From Kluyvera cryocrescens NBRC 102467 (GTDB lineage Bacteria; Pseudomonadota; Gammaproteobacteria; Enterobacterales; Enterobacteriaceae): a stretch of 64,000 bases of DNA. The notes under the pieces were generated by a model. It had not been told where the DNA came from. It did not search any database and was given only the letters and a program-made list of their open reading frames with translations. Every line of letters begins with the position of its first letter. Positions within the stretch are counted from its first letter, which is position 1. Below are positions 51,846 through 62,683 of the stretch, in pieces. The translations under genes were made by a program, and so were the position numbers. The DNA lies in NCBI RefSeq assembly GCF_001571285.1, contig NZ_BCTM01000007.1, forward strand, positions 168,170-232,169, in the 5' to 3' direction.

Positions 51846-53692
51846 TTATTGCCACCGCCGGGCACGTTGACCACGGCAAAACCACCCTGTTGCAGGCGAT
51901 TACCGGCATCAACGCCGATCGTCTGCCGGAAGAGAAATCCCGCGGGATGACCATCGATTTAGGTTATGCCTACTGGCCGCAGGCGGACGGACGCGTTCTG
52001 GGTTTTATCGATGTGCCAGGCCATGAAAAGTTTCTCTCAAATATGCTGGCGGGCGTGGGGGGGATCGATCATGCACTGCTGGTGGTGGCGTGCGATGACG
52101 GCGTGATGGCGCAAACGCGTGAACATCTGGCGATCCTGCAGCTGACCGGGAATCCAACGCTCACCGTGGCGCTGACCAAAACCGACCGCGTGGATGCTGC
52201 GCGCGTCGAGGAGGTCCGCCGCGAAGTCGCCGATGTTTTGCGTGAATACGGTTTCGACGCTGCGACGTTGTTCGACACGGCGGCAACGGAAAATATTGGT
52301 ATTGAAGCGCTGCGTGACCACTTGCGCCAGCTTTCTGCCCGCGTCCATCAGGCGCATCAGCGTTTCCGTCTGGCTATCGACCGCGCGTTTACCGTCAAGG
52401 GCGCGGGTCTGGTCGTGACTGGCACGGCGCTGTCCGGCGATGTCCGCGTAGGCGACACGCTATGGTTGACCGGTAAGGGCACGCCAATGCGCGTGCGTGG
52501 TCTGCATGCGCAGAACCAGCCGGTAGAACAGGCGCACGGTGGGCAGCGTATTGCGCTCAATATCGTCGGAGCGGCGGAAAAAGATGACCTGAGCCGAGGC
52601 GATTGGCTGCTCTCAGAAGAACCTCCTGCGCCTTCCGAGCGGGTGATTGTTGAATTGCATAGCCACACGCCGCTGAGTCAATGGCAGCCGCTGCATATTC
52701 ACCATGCGGCGAGTCACATCACGGGGCGGGTTTCGCTGTTGGAAAATAATCTGGCGGAGCTGGTCCTCGATGCGCCGCTATGGCTGGCCGATAACGACCG
52801 GCTTGTGCTGCGCGATATCTCAGCCAAAGTGACGCTGGCAGGGGCTCGGGTGGTCACGCTAAATTCGCCGCGTCGTGGCAAACGCAAACCGGAGTACCTG
52901 GCGTGGATTGCCGCGCTGGCGCTGGCAAAAGATGATGCTCAGGCGCTCGCGGTGCATCTTTCCCGTGATGCGGTGAAGCTGGGTGAATTTGGTTGGGCAC
53001 GCCAACTAAGTCCTTTGGGGCTACAGCAGTTGATCGCTCAGCCGGGATTTATCCTCGCCGGCGATAGCCTGCTGGATGCACCGCTCGCGGCACGTTGGCA
53101 GCGTAAGCTTCTGGACGCGCTGGCGGTTTATCACGAGCAGCATAAAGACGAACCCGGCCCGGGGCGCGAGCGCTTACGCCGTATTGCGCTGCCGATGGAA
53201 GAGGAAGCACTGGTCCTGACGCTGATTGAGCAGATGCGCGAGAGCGGCGACATTGCCAGCCATCACGGTTGGTTACATCTGCCGGATCATAAAGTTGGCT
53301 TCACCGACGAGCAGCTGGCCGTCTGGCTGAAAGCCGAGCCGCTGTTTGGCGATGAGCCGTGGTGGGTTCGGGACCTGGCAGCGCAGACGGGAACAGAGGA
53401 GAACACCATGCGCGTAGTTCTTCGTCTGGCCGCGCAGCAGGGGATGATTACGGCGATAGTGAAAGATCGCTATTATCGTAATGACCGTATTGTGGCGTTT
53501 GCCAGTATGATTCGTGAACTGGACCTGGAAAAAGGCTCGACCTGTGCGGCTGATTTTCGCGATAAACTGAATGTAGGCCGTAAATTAGCCATTCAGATCC
53601 TGGAGTATTTTAACCGCATTGGTTTCACGCGTCGTCGCGGAAATGATCATTTATTGCGCGATGCGCTGTTGTTCCCTGATAATAAAAATTAA
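51842..53692 (+). CDS. selB: Selenocysteine-specific elongation factor SelB
   Basis: Delivers selenocysteyl-tRNA to UGA codons marked by a SECIS hairpin. The 616-residue protein has an EF-Tu-like G domain at its N-terminus ([29 protein letters not shown]), two beta-barrel domains and four C-terminal winged helices that bind SECIS RNA. The start overlaps selA (ATGA). Confidence 0.97.
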   Translation: MIIATAGHVDHGKTTLLQAITGINADRLPEEKSRGMTIDLGYAYWPQADGRVLGFIDVPGHEKFLSNMLAGVGGIDHALLVVACDDGVMAQTREHLAILQLTGNPTLTVALTKTDRVDAARVEEVRREVADVLREYGFDAATLFDTAATENIGIEALRDHLRQLSARVHQAHQRFRLAIDRAFTVKGAGLVVTGTALSGDVRVGDTLWLTGKGTPMRVRGLHAQNQPVEQAHGGQRIALNIVGAAEKDDLSRGDWLLSEEPPAPSERVIVELHSHTPLSQWQPLHIHHAASHITGRVSLLENNLAELVLDAPLWLADNDRLVLRDISAKVTLAGARVVTLNSPRRGKRKPEYLAWIAALALAKDDAQALAVHLSRDAVKLGEFGWARQLSPLGLQQLIAQPGFILAGDSLLDAPLAARWQRKLLDALAVYHEQHKDEPGPGRERLRRIALPMEEEALVLTLIEQMRESGDIASHHGWLHLPDHKVGFTDEQLAVWLKAEPLFGDEPWWVRDLAAQTGTEENTMRVVLRLAAQQGMITAIVKDRYYRNDRIVAFASMIRELDLEKGSTCAADFRDKLNVGRKLAIQILEYFNRIGFTRRRGNDHLLRDALLFPDNKN

Positions 53693-53875
53693 CAATTAAT
53701 GTAAAAAATATATCAAACGAAATACAAAAATATATTAATTAATAATCAGCGCGTTAGGAATCTTAACCTGACGTGCTTTTTATTTTTTCGAACGGTGAAA
53801 ATGCAATGATGATCATATTTTCACACTCTCTATTCCTCTACTCTCGTGGCCTGCTTATTAAATAAAGGAACTATC

Positions 53876-55027
53876 ATGGCCGCATCAACTTTCTACATTC
53901 CATCAGTGAACGTTATCGGTAATGGCGCATTAAGCGACGCAATGAATACAATGAGGGAATATGGCTATCGCCATGCCTTAATTGTGACCGATGCTGTGCT
54001 GAATAAGCTGGGCGTGGCGGGGAATATTCAAAAACGCCTCCAGGAATTTGATATTCAGAGCGTCGTGTTTGATGGTACGCATCCGAACCCAACCACCATT
54101 AACGTTGAGGATGGCCTGAAGTTACTCCGCGCCCATGATTGCGACTGCGTTATCTCATTGGGCGGTGGTTCTCCGCACGACTGCGCGAAAGGGATCGCGC
54201 TGGTTGCGGCCAACGGCGGTGATATCCGCGATTACGAAGGCGTTGACCGCTCGGCTAAACCTCAGCTGCCGATGATTGCGATCAACACCACAGCGGGTAC
54301 CGCATCTGAGATGACCCGTTTCTGCATCATCACCGACGTGACGCGCCATATCAAAATGGCGATCGTGGACAAGCATGTCACACCGGTACTGTCCGTCAAC
54401 GACTCCTCCCTGATGGAAGGAATGCCGAAAGGGCTGACCGCCGCGACCGGTATGGATGCGCTGACCCACGCCATTGAAGCCTATGTGTCTATTGCGGCGA
54501 CGCCGATTACCGATGCCTGTGCGCTGAAAGCCATCACCATGATCGTGGAGAATTTACCGACGGCGGTGGAAAACGGCAGCAACAGCGAAGCGCGTGAAGC
54601 GATGGCCTATGCCCAGTTCCTCGCCGGGATGGCCTTCAATAACGCATCGCTGGGCTATGTCCACGCGATGGCGCACCAGCTCGGTGGTTTCTACGATCTG
54701 CCGCACGGCGTGTGTAATGCGGTACTGCTGCCACACGTACAGGTGTTCAACAGCAAGGTGGCGGCCGCGCGTCTGCGCGATTGCGGCCAGGCGATGGGCA
54801 TTGATGTGAGCGCGATGAGCCACGAGCAGGGGGCACAGGCCTGCATTGACGCCATTCGCAAACTGGCGCGTCAGGTGAACATTCCAGCAGGTCTGCGCGA
54901 CCTGAATGTGAAAGAAGAAGATATTCCTGTTCTGGCGACCAATGCGCTGAAAGATGCCTGCGGCTTGACCAACCCGATTCAGGCCACGCACGATGAAATT
55001 ATGGCCATTTTCCGCGCGGCGATGTAA
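53876..55027 (+). CDS. yiaY: Iron-containing alcohol dehydrogenase YiaY
   Basis: A 383-residue group III dehydrogenase related to FucO and AdhE. It has the NAD-binding [14 protein letters not shown] and the iron ligands in [20 protein letters not shown]. The physiological substrate is uncertain; activity on threonine has been reported for the E. coli enzyme. AAAGGA lies 8 bp before the ATG. The 183 bp selB-yiaY gap is AT-rich and holds no gene. Confidence 0.93.
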   Translation: MAASTFYIPSVNVIGNGALSDAMNTMREYGYRHALIVTDAVLNKLGVAGNIQKRLQEFDIQSVVFDGTHPNPTTINVEDGLKLLRAHDCDCVISLGGGSPHDCAKGIALVAANGGDIRDYEGVDRSAKPQLPMIAINTTAGTASEMTRFCIITDVTRHIKMAIVDKHVTPVLSVNDSSLMEGMPKGLTAATGMDALTHAIEAYVSIAATPITDACALKAITMIVENLPTAVENGSNSEAREAMAYAQFLAGMAFNNASLGYVHAMAHQLGGFYDLPHGVCNAVLLPHVQVFNSKVAAARLRDCGQAMGIDVSAMSHEQGAQACIDAIRKLARQVNIPAGLRDLNVKEEDIPVLATNALKDACGLTNPIQATHDEIMAIFRAAM

Positions 55028-55045
55028 ATAACCGCAGAGAGCGAC

Positions 55046-55078
55046 ACGGCCTACAAATCGTCAGATTTTGTAGGCCGT
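55046..55078. repeat. Inverted repeat after yiaY
   Basis: ACGGCCTACAAA / TTTGTAGGCCGT forms a 12 bp stem with a 9 nt loop, 19 bp after yiaY. No U-tract follows, so it may act as an mRNA 3' end stabiliser or a weak terminator. Confidence 0.55.
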
Positions 55079-55110
55079 CCAAGGCCTTGCATCTCACCTG
55101 AAACCACGCA

Positions 55111-55566
55111 TTACCCGTTGTTTTCTACCTCTTCACGCATCCATGGCGTAATGGTGAGCCCGGTCAATAAACCTTCCGGGCTGAGCAGGCGCGTGACGGA
55201 TTGCCCCCATGGCTCCATGCGGTGAGCAATTAACAGTGTGTAGCCTCTCTCGAGCAGCGTCTGGGTGGCGCTTGCAATGTCACGAACTTCAAATTCAATC
55301 CACGCTTGAGGCGTTGGCAGGTCGGAAGGCCATTGCTCCTGGCCAAAGCAGGATGTGGCGGCTTGCGACAGCGGCCAGAGCGCAAAATGCTTAACACCAT
55401 CCAGCTGATTAACGTCGGTAAGCAGGTACTCTTCATTACCCGCCATCGCTTTGAGCGGCAAGCCTAATGTGGCCTGATAAAACGCGGCGCTGGCATCTGT
55501 ACTCTGCGTGATAGGGCCAAAACCGGCCACAAATAGCACTTCCACGCCGGGGATCTCGTGTTCCAT
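55111..55566 (-). CDS. VOC (glyoxalase fold) family protein
   Basis: A 151-residue protein with the paired beta-alpha-beta modules of the vicinal-oxygen-chelate superfamily: VLFVAGFGPITQSTDASAAF and QAWIEFEVRDIASATQTLL. Candidate metal ligands include His in KHFALWP and Glu in AWIEFEV. The substrate is unknown. It lies between yiaY and aldB, convergent with yiaY and divergent from aldB. Confidence 0.8.
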   Translation of the reverse strand: MEHEIPGVEVLFVAGFGPITQSTDASAAFYQATLGLPLKAMAGNEEYLLTDVNQLDGVKHFALWPLSQAATSCFGQEQWPSDLPTPQAWIEFEVRDIASATQTLLERGYTLLIAHRMEPWGQSVTRLLSPEGLLTGLTITPWMREEVENNG

Positions 55567-55685
55567 TATGACTCCTTGAAAGGCGCTGCGGATAACGTGA
55601 CCGCAGTCGTAAAGCTGTAAGTCGTTGGCGGATATTTCGCCAGCGCAGTCTACCTTTGTAGTATTCCCACAGCAAGGAGATGGTC

Positions 55686-57224
55686 ATGACCAATAACCCC
55701 CCTTCAGCACGCATTCAGCCCGGCGAATATGGATTTCCCTTTAAGTTAAAAACGCGCTACGACAACTTTATCGGCGGAGAGTGGGTCGCTCCAGCGGATG
55801 GCGAATATTATAAAAATCTCACGCCAGTCACCGGCCAGCTTCTGTGTGAGGTGGCCTCGTCAGGAACACGTGATATCGATCTGGCGCTGGATGCGGCACA
55901 TCGCGCAAAAGATAAATGGGCGCAGACCTCCGTGCAGGAGAGGGCTGCGATCCTACTGAAAATCGCCGATCGTATGGAGCAAAACCTCGAGCTGTTGGCC
56001 ACGGCCGAAACCTGGGATAATGGTAAACCGATTCGGGAAACCAACGGCGCCGATGTGCCGCTGGCCATCGACCATTTCCGCTACTTTGCCTCCTGTATTC
56101 GCGCGCAGGAAGGTGGCATCAGCGAGGTGGATAAGGACACGGTGGCGTATCACTTCCACGAACCTTTGGGCGTAGTGGCGCAGATTATCCCGTGGAACTT
56201 CCCGCTGCTGATGGCGAGCTGGAAAATGGCGCCAGCGCTAGCCGCCGGCAACTGCATTGTGCTCAAACCCGCGCGATTAACGCCGCTGTCCGTCTTGCTG
56301 TTAATGGAAATTATTGGTGACCTGCTGCCGCCAGGCGTCATTAACGTGGTGAACGGTGCGGGTGGCGAAATTGGTGAATATCTGGCGACCTCCAAACGAA
56401 TCGCCAAAGTCGCCTTTACCGGCTCAACGGAAGTGGGCCAGCAAATCATGCAGTACGCGACGCAAAATATTATTCCGGTGACCCTCGAACTGGGCGGCAA
56501 ATCGCCGAACATTTTCTTTGCTGACGTGATGGACGAGGAAGATACCTTCTTTGATAAGGCGCTGGAGGGCTTTGCCCTGTTTGCGTTTAACCAGGGCGAA
56601 GTCTGCACCTGCCCAAGCCGGGCGCTGGTTCATGAGTCGATCTATGAGCGTTTTATGGAACGAGCCATTCGTCGCGTCGAGCGTATTCGCAGCGGGAACC
56701 CGTTGGATGCGGTAACGCAAATGGGCGCTCAGGTCTCACAAGGGCAGATGGAAACCATCCTCAACTACATTGATATTGGTAAAAAAGAAGGCGCGGATGT
56801 GCTGACCGGCGGGCGGCGCAAGCAGCTGGAAGGCGAGCTGAAAGAAGGTTATTACCTTGAGCCGACTATCCTGTTTGGGCAAAACAATATGCGCGTGTTC
56901 CAGGAGGAGATTTTTGGCCCGGTGCTGGCAGTGACCACCTTCAAAACGGTGGAAGAGGCACTGACCCTGGCAAACGATACGCAATATGGCCTGGGGGCGG
57001 GCGTCTGGAGTCGTAACGGTAATCTGGCATATAAAGTGGGGCGCGGCATTCAGGCTGGGCGCGTGTGGACCAACTGCTATCATGCCTACCCTGCACATGC
57101 GGCCTTTGGTGGCTATAAACAGTCTGGTATCGGGCGCGAAACTCACAAAATGATGTTGGAACATTACCAACAGACGAAATGCCTGCTGGTGAGCTATTCG
57201 GATAAACCGTTGGGGTTGTTCTAA
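55686..57224 (+). CDS. aldB: Aldehyde dehydrogenase AldB
   Basis: NADP-dependent oxidation of acetaldehyde and related aldehydes in stationary phase. The 512-residue protein has the catalytic glutamate in [10 protein letters not shown], cysteine in [12 protein letters not shown] and [11 protein letters not shown] (coenzyme site). The start MTNNPPSA has AAGGAG 6 bp upstream. It matches E. coli AldB in length; sigmaS and CRP control is known there, though no sites were assigned here. Confidence 0.95.
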   Translation: MTNNPPSARIQPGEYGFPFKLKTRYDNFIGGEWVAPADGEYYKNLTPVTGQLLCEVASSGTRDIDLALDAAHRAKDKWAQTSVQERAAILLKIADRMEQNLELLATAETWDNGKPIRETNGADVPLAIDHFRYFASCIRAQEGGISEVDKDTVAYHFHEPLGVVAQIIPWNFPLLMASWKMAPALAAGNCIVLKPARLTPLSVLLLMEIIGDLLPPGVINVVNGAGGEIGEYLATSKRIAKVAFTGSTEVGQQIMQYATQNIIPVTLELGGKSPNIFFADVMDEEDTFFDKALEGFALFAFNQGEVCTCPSRALVHESIYERFMERAIRRVERIRSGNPLDAVTQMGAQVSQGQMETILNYIDIGKKEGADVLTGGRRKQLEGELKEGYYLEPTILFGQNNMRVFQEEIFGPVLAVTTFKTVEEALTLANDTQYGLGAGVWSRNGNLAYKVGRGIQAGRVWTNCYHAYPAHAAFGGYKQSGIGRETHKMMLEHYQQTKCLLVSYSDKPLGLF

Positions 57225-57230
57225 GATAGC

Positions 57231-57270
57231 AGCAGGCCCGGTTGCGCTGCGCTTACCGGGCCTGCTGTTT
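57231..57270. terminator. Terminator between aldB and the small membrane protein gene
   Basis: AGCAGGCCCGG / CCGGGCCTGCT forms an 11 bp stem with a 15 nt loop between convergent genes; only a short T run (TGTTT) follows on the plus strand. Confidence 0.7.
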
Positions 57271-57580
57271 AATCAAATGTTTTGACCTGCAGAGGCCGGA
57301 AGCGGCTGTAAATCCACAGGCCGAGGCAGATGATCGACCCCAAAAATGCCGTAAAGAATACCGTGACCATCAGGCCGCTGAACAGCGCCACCGGTAAGGC
57401 AAGAATGCCGTGGATGGACTCGTTGTTCCATTTCACCATGTCGTAGCCGAAAATCCCCATCACGCCGCAAAATAGGCTAAATATCAGCATCGGCACCGCA
57501 AGACCGATAAGCATCAGGCGGTAGATGACGGAGGCTTTGACGCGTTTGATACTGACGACTGGCGGTACATCCTTGCTCAT
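57269..57580 (-). CDS. Small inner-membrane protein of unknown function (103 aa)
   Basis: The 103-residue protein has two hydrophobic segments, residues ~20-45 (YRLMLIGLAVPMLIFSLFCG) and ~62-90 (LALPVALFSGLMVTVFFTAF). A short basic C-terminus follows (YSRFRPLQVKTFD). No family is recognised with confidence. It stands alone between aldB and the GH127 locus. Confidence 0.7.
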   Translation of the reverse strand: MSKDVPPVVSIKRVKASVIYRLMLIGLAVPMLIFSLFCGVMGIFGYDMVKWNNESIHGILALPVALFSGLMVTVFFTAFLGSIICLGLWIYSRFRPLQVKTFD

Positions 57581-57637
57581 ACTGATTCCTCATGGTGATG
57601 GTTAACTCTCTGTTGGCATCATGGCGGAATCTTTTTG

Positions 57638-57662
57638 GCCCGGCAAGAGGATCCTGCCGGGC
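57638..57662. repeat. Inverted repeat after the GH127 gene
   Basis: GCCCGGCA / TGCCGGGC pairs across a 9 nt loop, 12 bp after the GH127 stop. No U-tract is present on the minus strand. Confidence 0.45.
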
Positions 57663-57673
57663 TGCGGGGGGCC

Positions 57674-59632
57674 TTATTTCCCTTCATTTACCCAAATACG
57701 CATCTCACCTTCGCCACGATTGGCCCAGCTAAACCAGGGGATAAAAGTCAGAGTCTGTGTTTGTGCAGTTGCGGGAGCGGTATCGTAATGCCACAGCGAT
57801 TGTTGTTCCGGGTTTTGCGCCGTGCGCTTAACCCCTTGCGCCTGTAGCAGCACTTTGTGGGCAAAAATACCTTTGCCTTCGAGCTCAGAGAACGAGGCGT
57901 TTTCAGGCAGCCACAGGTTATGCAGTTCTTCACCATTATCGGCCTGCTCCAGACAGTAAACCAGCGGCCCACGCTGAATAGCCACTTTTCCGGCAACGTG
58001 GCGGACCAGCGGGTTACCATAGACCCGGCGCACCGGCATCGGTAGCGTCAGGGTCAGGGTATCGCCTTCAAGCCAGGTGCGATTGATGTGCAGATAACCT
58101 TTCTTCACCGTCCCCGCCACGTCTCGGCCATTTAGCGCGATATGCGGATTCGTACACCAGTCCGGCAGACGCAGCGCCAGCGTGTGGGTAATCGGATCCG
58201 GGGAATCAATCACGATCTTGACCTGATCCTGCCACGGATAGTTGCCGCTGAGGCGGAGTCGCAGCGTCTGTTCGCCTACCGGCACTTCTGTACTATTGCC
58301 GATATAGAGGTTTACAAACAGTGCGTCATCACGCTGGGTGTAGATATAGTGGCCGATAGAGGTCAGCACGCGTGCGATATTCGGCGGGCAGCAGGCGCAG
58401 CCGAACCAGCGCTGACGAACCGGCTTCACGTGATCGTAGATGTGGTTAAACTTTAGGGTGTTGGGATGGACTTCCAGCGGGTTCACGTAGAAGAAGTGCT
58501 TACCATCCAGCGCCATTCCGCCGAGCACGGTGTTATACAGCGCGCGTTCCATCACGTCGGCGTACTGGCTATCGCCTTCCATTTCCAGCATTCGGCGAGC
58601 AAACATCATCAGGCCAATCGATGCGCAGCTTTCGGCATAAACCGTGTCGTTCGGCAGGTCGTAGTCGCTGCTAAAAGCTTCACCGCTGCTCTGGGAGCCA
58701 ATACCGCCGGTAATGTAGAGCTGACGCTGGGCCATGTTGTTCCATAGCCGTAGGCAGTTCTGACGTTTGTTTTCATCGTTGCTCAAGCGGGCGAGGTGCG
58801 CGACGCCGGTCATCAGGTAGACAAAACGCACCGCGTGGCCGATAGCCGTTTGCTGTTCGGCAATAGGCTGGTGTGCCTGGCTGTAGGGCTTATCTTTCAC
58901 CATCCACGCGGTGCCGTAGGTGTTCCAGTAGGACGTTTTACCGCGCTTTTCATACTCATGGTCGTAGAAGTGCGGCTGCTTACCGCGTTCTTCAACGAAG
59001 TAGTTCACCAGCGCCAGGTAGCGAGGTTCCTGCGTGACTTCGTACAGGCGCATCAGCGCCAGCTCAATTTCCGGGTGACCCGGATAGCCGTGGATCTGGT
59101 TATCCCCGGTGCCGAAGACCTGATAGATGTGGTCGGATAGACGGCAGACGACCTCTAACAAACGGCGCTTCCCGGTGGCCTGGAAGAAGGCAACGCCCGC
59201 TTCAATCATATGGCCTGCACAGTAAAGCTCGTGGCATTCGGCCAGGTTTGTCCAACGTTCCTGTGGGGCTTTGACCGTAAAGTAAGTATTGAGATAGCCA
59301 TCGTCACACTGGGCGGCCGCCACCAGTTCAATCACCTCGTCGGCGGTTTTTTCTAACTCGACATCTGGCTTCTGACATAGGGACCAGGCAACGGCTTCCA
59401 GCCATTTCGCCACATCACTGTCCTGAAATACCATCCCGTAAAACTCACCGTCTTGCAGGCCGGCGGCGATGCGAAAGTTTTCAATCGCGTGGCTCGGTTC
59501 TGTGTCGTCGATACGGTCATTGAGTGCATCCCACTGATAGGGGATCACCACATCGCGAACCAGCTGCTGATACTGGGCGAAAAACGGGTCGTTCACTTTT
59601 AACGTATGCAGACAGACTTCCATAACGGACAT
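57674..59632 (-). CDS. Glycoside hydrolase family 127 (beta-L-arabinofuranosidase type)
   Basis: A 652-residue GH127 enzyme expected to release beta-L-arabinofuranose from plant glycans or glycoproteins. The zinc-cysteine active site of the family is recognisable: Glu and Cys in YAESCASIG, and the vicinal cysteines in FGCACCPPN. No signal peptide is seen, so it probably acts in the cytoplasm on imported oligosaccharide. It lies 10 bp after a GPH-type symporter gene on the same strand. The substrate is inferred only from the family. Confidence 0.9.
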   Translation of the reverse strand: MSVMEVCLHTLKVNDPFFAQYQQLVRDVVIPYQWDALNDRIDDTEPSHAIENFRIAAGLQDGEFYGMVFQDSDVAKWLEAVAWSLCQKPDVELEKTADEVIELVAAAQCDDGYLNTYFTVKAPQERWTNLAECHELYCAGHMIEAGVAFFQATGKRRLLEVVCRLSDHIYQVFGTGDNQIHGYPGHPEIELALMRLYEVTQEPRYLALVNYFVEERGKQPHFYDHEYEKRGKTSYWNTYGTAWMVKDKPYSQAHQPIAEQQTAIGHAVRFVYLMTGVAHLARLSNDENKRQNCLRLWNNMAQRQLYITGGIGSQSSGEAFSSDYDLPNDTVYAESCASIGLMMFARRMLEMEGDSQYADVMERALYNTVLGGMALDGKHFFYVNPLEVHPNTLKFNHIYDHVKPVRQRWFGCACCPPNIARVLTSIGHYIYTQRDDALFVNLYIGNSTEVPVGEQTLRLRLSGNYPWQDQVKIVIDSPDPITHTLALRLPDWCTNPHIALNGRDVAGTVKKGYLHINRTWLEGDTLTLTLPMPVRRVYGNPLVRHVAGKVAIQRGPLVYCLEQADNGEELHNLWLPENASFSELEGKGIFAHKVLLQAQGVKRTAQNPEQQSLWHYDTAPATAQTQTLTFIPWFSWANRGEGEMRIWVNEGK

Positions 59633-59642
59633 GACAAACTCC

Positions 59643-61043
59643 TCAAGACTGAACGTGACGGGCGCGAAGGTCGGTAGCGATACGCGCCATCATAGGATTA
59701 TTGAGTCGGCAGGCGCGGATCGAGAACGCCAGCAGCAGGTGGAAGAGGGCGGGTAGCAGGGTTTCCATGGCGGTGATCCCCGTCAGAGACTCGGCGGTCT
59801 GATTTCCCGCGCCCGGCTGATAGGCCACATAGATAAAGACCAGGCTGATAATACCGGCGCTTGATGCCCAGGCGAGCTTGATAAAGAACAGGTTAAAGGC
59901 GAAGTTCATGCCGGATGAGCGGACGCCGGTTTTCCATTCACCGTAGTCATCGGCGAAGGCCATCAGCGAGAAGTGCAGCGGCAGGGTGAAGCCGAGAATA
60001 ATGCCGTTGCCGAGGATGATGACCAGCCAGAGCGTTTGATAAGCAGGTCCGGTCGGTAAGAACCACATGCCAACGGCGAGTGCGGCCAGTATCAGGTTGG
60101 TGTAGTAGTAAAGTTTGACGGTATCAAAGCGGCGAGAGAGCAGGTTTATCAGCACTGAGCCAAAAATGGAGGCAAAGGTCACCATCGTGAAGAAGAGTGA
60201 TGTGTAACCGGTAGAGCCGCCCAGTACGTAGGTGATGAAGTACATGTAGCCGCCGCCGCGAATATTAAAGACGTTGATCAGCAGGAATGACATCACCAGC
60301 ATGAGCAGCAGCTGATCATTTTTACGCAGCCCGGCAATGTGTTCACGAAGGGTGAATCTCCCCATCATATCCAGCGACACGCGCTCGCGAACCCAGAAGA
60401 AGCAGCATAGGAACATGACGGCAGCAATCGTGCAGAGCACACCGACGCCGTATTGATAACCTTGCGCGGTATTCCCCTGGCCGAGCGCTTTCACCAGCCA
60501 AGGCAGACCGACTGAAACCAGAAAACCGGCCACGCCGCACAGCACGAAGCGCCACGCCTGGCAGGAGATGACTTCGCTGTGGCGCGTGGTCATGGTGTTG
60601 ATGAGCGCACAGTAGGGGACATTGATAGCGGTATAGCTTACCGACAGCAGTAAATACGTGCCGAAAGCCCAAGTGATTTTGATCCCGATGCTGGCGTCCG
60701 GAACGGTAAACGTCAGCACGCCAATAATGGCAATGGGTACAGCTATCCACAGTTGCCAAGGGCGAAATCGTCCCCAGCGGCTCTGGGTACGGTCGGCAAG
60801 TACGCCCATGATGGGATCGGAAATGGCATCAAAAACGCGTAGTACCAGAAAAAGGGTACCGACCAATGCAGGCGTGAGACCGAAGACATCGGTATAGAAA
60901 AAAGTCAGGAAATTCATGATGAGGCAGGTAATAACGGTGCCGCCTGCATCACCGAGACCGTAGCCGATTTTTTCCCGAATCGATAGTTTATCGTCCAGTG
61001 AACCCGGCACAATCTCGCTGGTGGTTATGGGTGTAGCGGTCAT
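59643..61043 (-). CDS. GPH family (MelB-like) sugar:cation symporter
   Basis: A 466-residue major-facilitator protein with 12 predicted helices. It has the glycoside-pentoside-hexuronide signatures [14 protein letters not shown] at the N-terminus and [20 protein letters not shown] in the first cytoplasmic loop. Such carriers move melibiose, xylosides or glucuronides with Na+ or H+. It is the first gene of the two-gene operon with GH127 and probably imports that enzyme's substrate. Confidence 0.9.
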   Translation of the reverse strand: MTATPITTSEIVPGSLDDKLSIREKIGYGLGDAGGTVITCLIMNFLTFFYTDVFGLTPALVGTLFLVLRVFDAISDPIMGVLADRTQSRWGRFRPWQLWIAVPIAIIGVLTFTVPDASIGIKITWAFGTYLLLSVSYTAINVPYCALINTMTTRHSEVISCQAWRFVLCGVAGFLVSVGLPWLVKALGQGNTAQGYQYGVGVLCTIAAVMFLCCFFWVRERVSLDMMGRFTLREHIAGLRKNDQLLLMLVMSFLLINVFNIRGGGYMYFITYVLGGSTGYTSLFFTMVTFASIFGSVLINLLSRRFDTVKLYYYTNLILAALAVGMWFLPTGPAYQTLWLVIILGNGIILGFTLPLHFSLMAFADDYGEWKTGVRSSGMNFAFNLFFIKLAWASSAGIISLVFIYVAYQPGAGNQTAESLTGITAMETLLPALFHLLLAFSIRACRLNNPMMARIATDLRARHVQS

Positions 61044-61281
61044 GGGGTACTCCTCGCAATGTGGAGATGGCTCTTTTCAGTAGGGTTATTTTTTTAATGT
61101 CATGACCTGTTTAATTTTGCCTGGAAAAGGATGACCAACAAGCTCATAAAGAAGTATAAAAAGAGGGTAATTCCGACTTGATAATAAAAGTGTGAAGATG
61201 ATCGGGTGTGATTGTATTTATCGTTAATAATCAAATAGAAGATTTGTTTTATTTCATAAATAAGCGGGATTTTTAATATTT
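61044..61281. promoter_or_regulatory. Divergent promoter region of the GPH/GH127 operon and its regulator
   Basis: This 238 bp AT-rich interval separates the divergent operon and the AraC-family gene and must hold both promoters and the activator sites. Two TGTGA half-sites occur near 61191 and 61207, but no full CRP palindrome is visible. Confidence 0.45.
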
Positions 61282-62100
61282 ATGCTCAATCTATCCATAG
61301 CGCTTCCGATTAAGGTACAAAACGGCGGTTTATTTATCTCGCGAGACGTTGGTCGTCATCCTGCGCGTAGGTTGCGCTCATGGGAGGTTATTTTTGTCGA
61401 AAAGGGGACATTAACGATCCAGGAAGATGATCGTATTTTTCACGTTTGTGCGGGTGATAGTTTGCTACTGTGGCCGGGCCGTCGACATGTTGGTGTTGAG
61501 GATTTCCCCTCAGACCTGAAGTTCTATTGGCTACATTTTGAAGTGAATACGTCGGAGCAGCCACAGCCGCTAGTTACTCAGCTTGCTATTCCTCAGCAGA
61601 CTACGCTGCATGACCCGCAGTATTTAATGACCCTATTTCGGCAGTTCCTCAACGAGCAGGAAAAAATTCAACGGAATGCCTCGCTCGAGTTTATTTTGTT
61701 GCTGATTTTGCAGCATATTTCCTTATCGGCACAAACAGAGGAACCGAAGGATGAAGGCGGTGCGGCATTGGCGTGGCGTGCCCAGCAGCTCATTCGTACT
61801 CGTTACCATTTACCGCTCTCGACCTCAATGCTGGCGAAAGAGCTGCATTGTAATGCCGACTATCTGGGAAGAGTGTACCGGCGGGTATTTCACCTGACTC
61901 TGACAGAGGCAATTCACCGCCAGCGGGTACGGGCTGCGGAGAAACTCTTAAGTAATCACGCGCGTTCGCTCAAGGAAGTGGCAGAGCAGTGTGGGTTTGC
62001 TGATGTGGGGTATTTCCGTCAGATTTTTCGTAAGCATACCGGGCTGACGCCCGCCGCATGGAAGCGGCGGTACTGCAAGGAACATATCAATTCGGCCTGA
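61282..62100 (+). CDS. AraC family transcriptional regulator
   Basis: A 272-residue regulator with an N-terminal cupin ligand domain (SWEVIFVEKGTLTIQEDDRI ... GDSLLLWPGRRH) and two C-terminal helix-turn-helix units (LSTSMLAKELHCNADYLGRV and SLKEVAEQCGFADVGYFRQI). It is divergent from the GPH-GH127 operon and is most likely its sugar-responsive activator. Confidence 0.9.
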   Translation: MLNLSIALPIKVQNGGLFISRDVGRHPARRLRSWEVIFVEKGTLTIQEDDRIFHVCAGDSLLLWPGRRHVGVEDFPSDLKFYWLHFEVNTSEQPQPLVTQLAIPQQTTLHDPQYLMTLFRQFLNEQEKIQRNASLEFILLLILQHISLSAQTEEPKDEGGAALAWRAQQLIRTRYHLPLSTSMLAKELHCNADYLGRVYRRVFHLTLTEAIHRQRVRAAEKLLSNHARSLKEVAEQCGFADVGYFRQIFRKHTGLTPAAWKRRYCKEHINSA

Positions 62101-62221
62101 GGCAAATGACTGAATTGGTTCTGGCATATCACAAAAAGTGTCCCTCACCCATGTCGGATCAAAGCAGTGCGGCGGCTTGCTCTGGCACTCTTAGGGTTTA
62201 TCGTCCACAGCGGAGTGGAGA

Positions 62222-62683
62222 ATGAACCCGTTTATTGTCGCTGATTCAATGAAGTGCATTGGTTGCCGTACCTGTGAGGTGGCCTGTGTAGTGGCTCACC
62301 AGGCGCAGCAAGCGTGCGCGAGCGTATCGCGGGATGCCTTCCTTCCACGGATTCGCGTGGTGAAGGGGGATACCTTTTCGACAGCGGTCACCTGCCACCA
62401 TTGTGAAGATGCGCCGTGTAGCAACGTCTGCCCAACCGGTGCGATTACCCGGGAGGCGGGTTATGTTCGGGTTGACCAGGCGCGCTGTATTGGGTGTAAA
62501 AGCTGCATGTTAGCGTGCCCGTTTGGCGCAATGACGGTGGCCGTTCAGCACTCACGTCCTCAGGCGATAAAATGTGATTTATGCCGCCACCGCGAAGAAG
62601 GCCCTGCCTGCGTAGCGGCCTGCCCAACGCAGGCGCTGGCCTGTATTGATGTTGGGCAGACGGCGATGCCGAAATTAATGTAG
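62222..62683 (+). CDS. ysaA: 4Fe-4S ferredoxin-type electron transfer protein YsaA
   Basis: A 153-residue HydN-like protein with cysteine sets for four [4Fe-4S] clusters: CIGCRTCEVAC, CHHCEDAPCSNVCP, CIGCKSCMLACPFG and CDLCRHREEGPACVAACP. The partner oxidoreductase is not adjacent. It overlaps the convergent transporter gene by 9 bp. Confidence 0.88.
   Translation: MNPFIVADSMKCIGCRTCEVACVVAHQAQQACASVSRDAFLPRIRVVKGDTFSTAVTCHHCEDAPCSNVCPTGAITREAGYVRVDQARCIGCKSCMLACPFGAMTVAVQHSRPQAIKCDLCRHREEGPACVAACPTQALACIDVGQTAMPKLM

Noticed and set aside
50454..53692. selC tRNA insertion hotspot near selAB
   Set aside because: No tRNA(Sec) sequence was found next to selA-selB; selC is normally at a different locus and no tRNA gene was recognised in the window.
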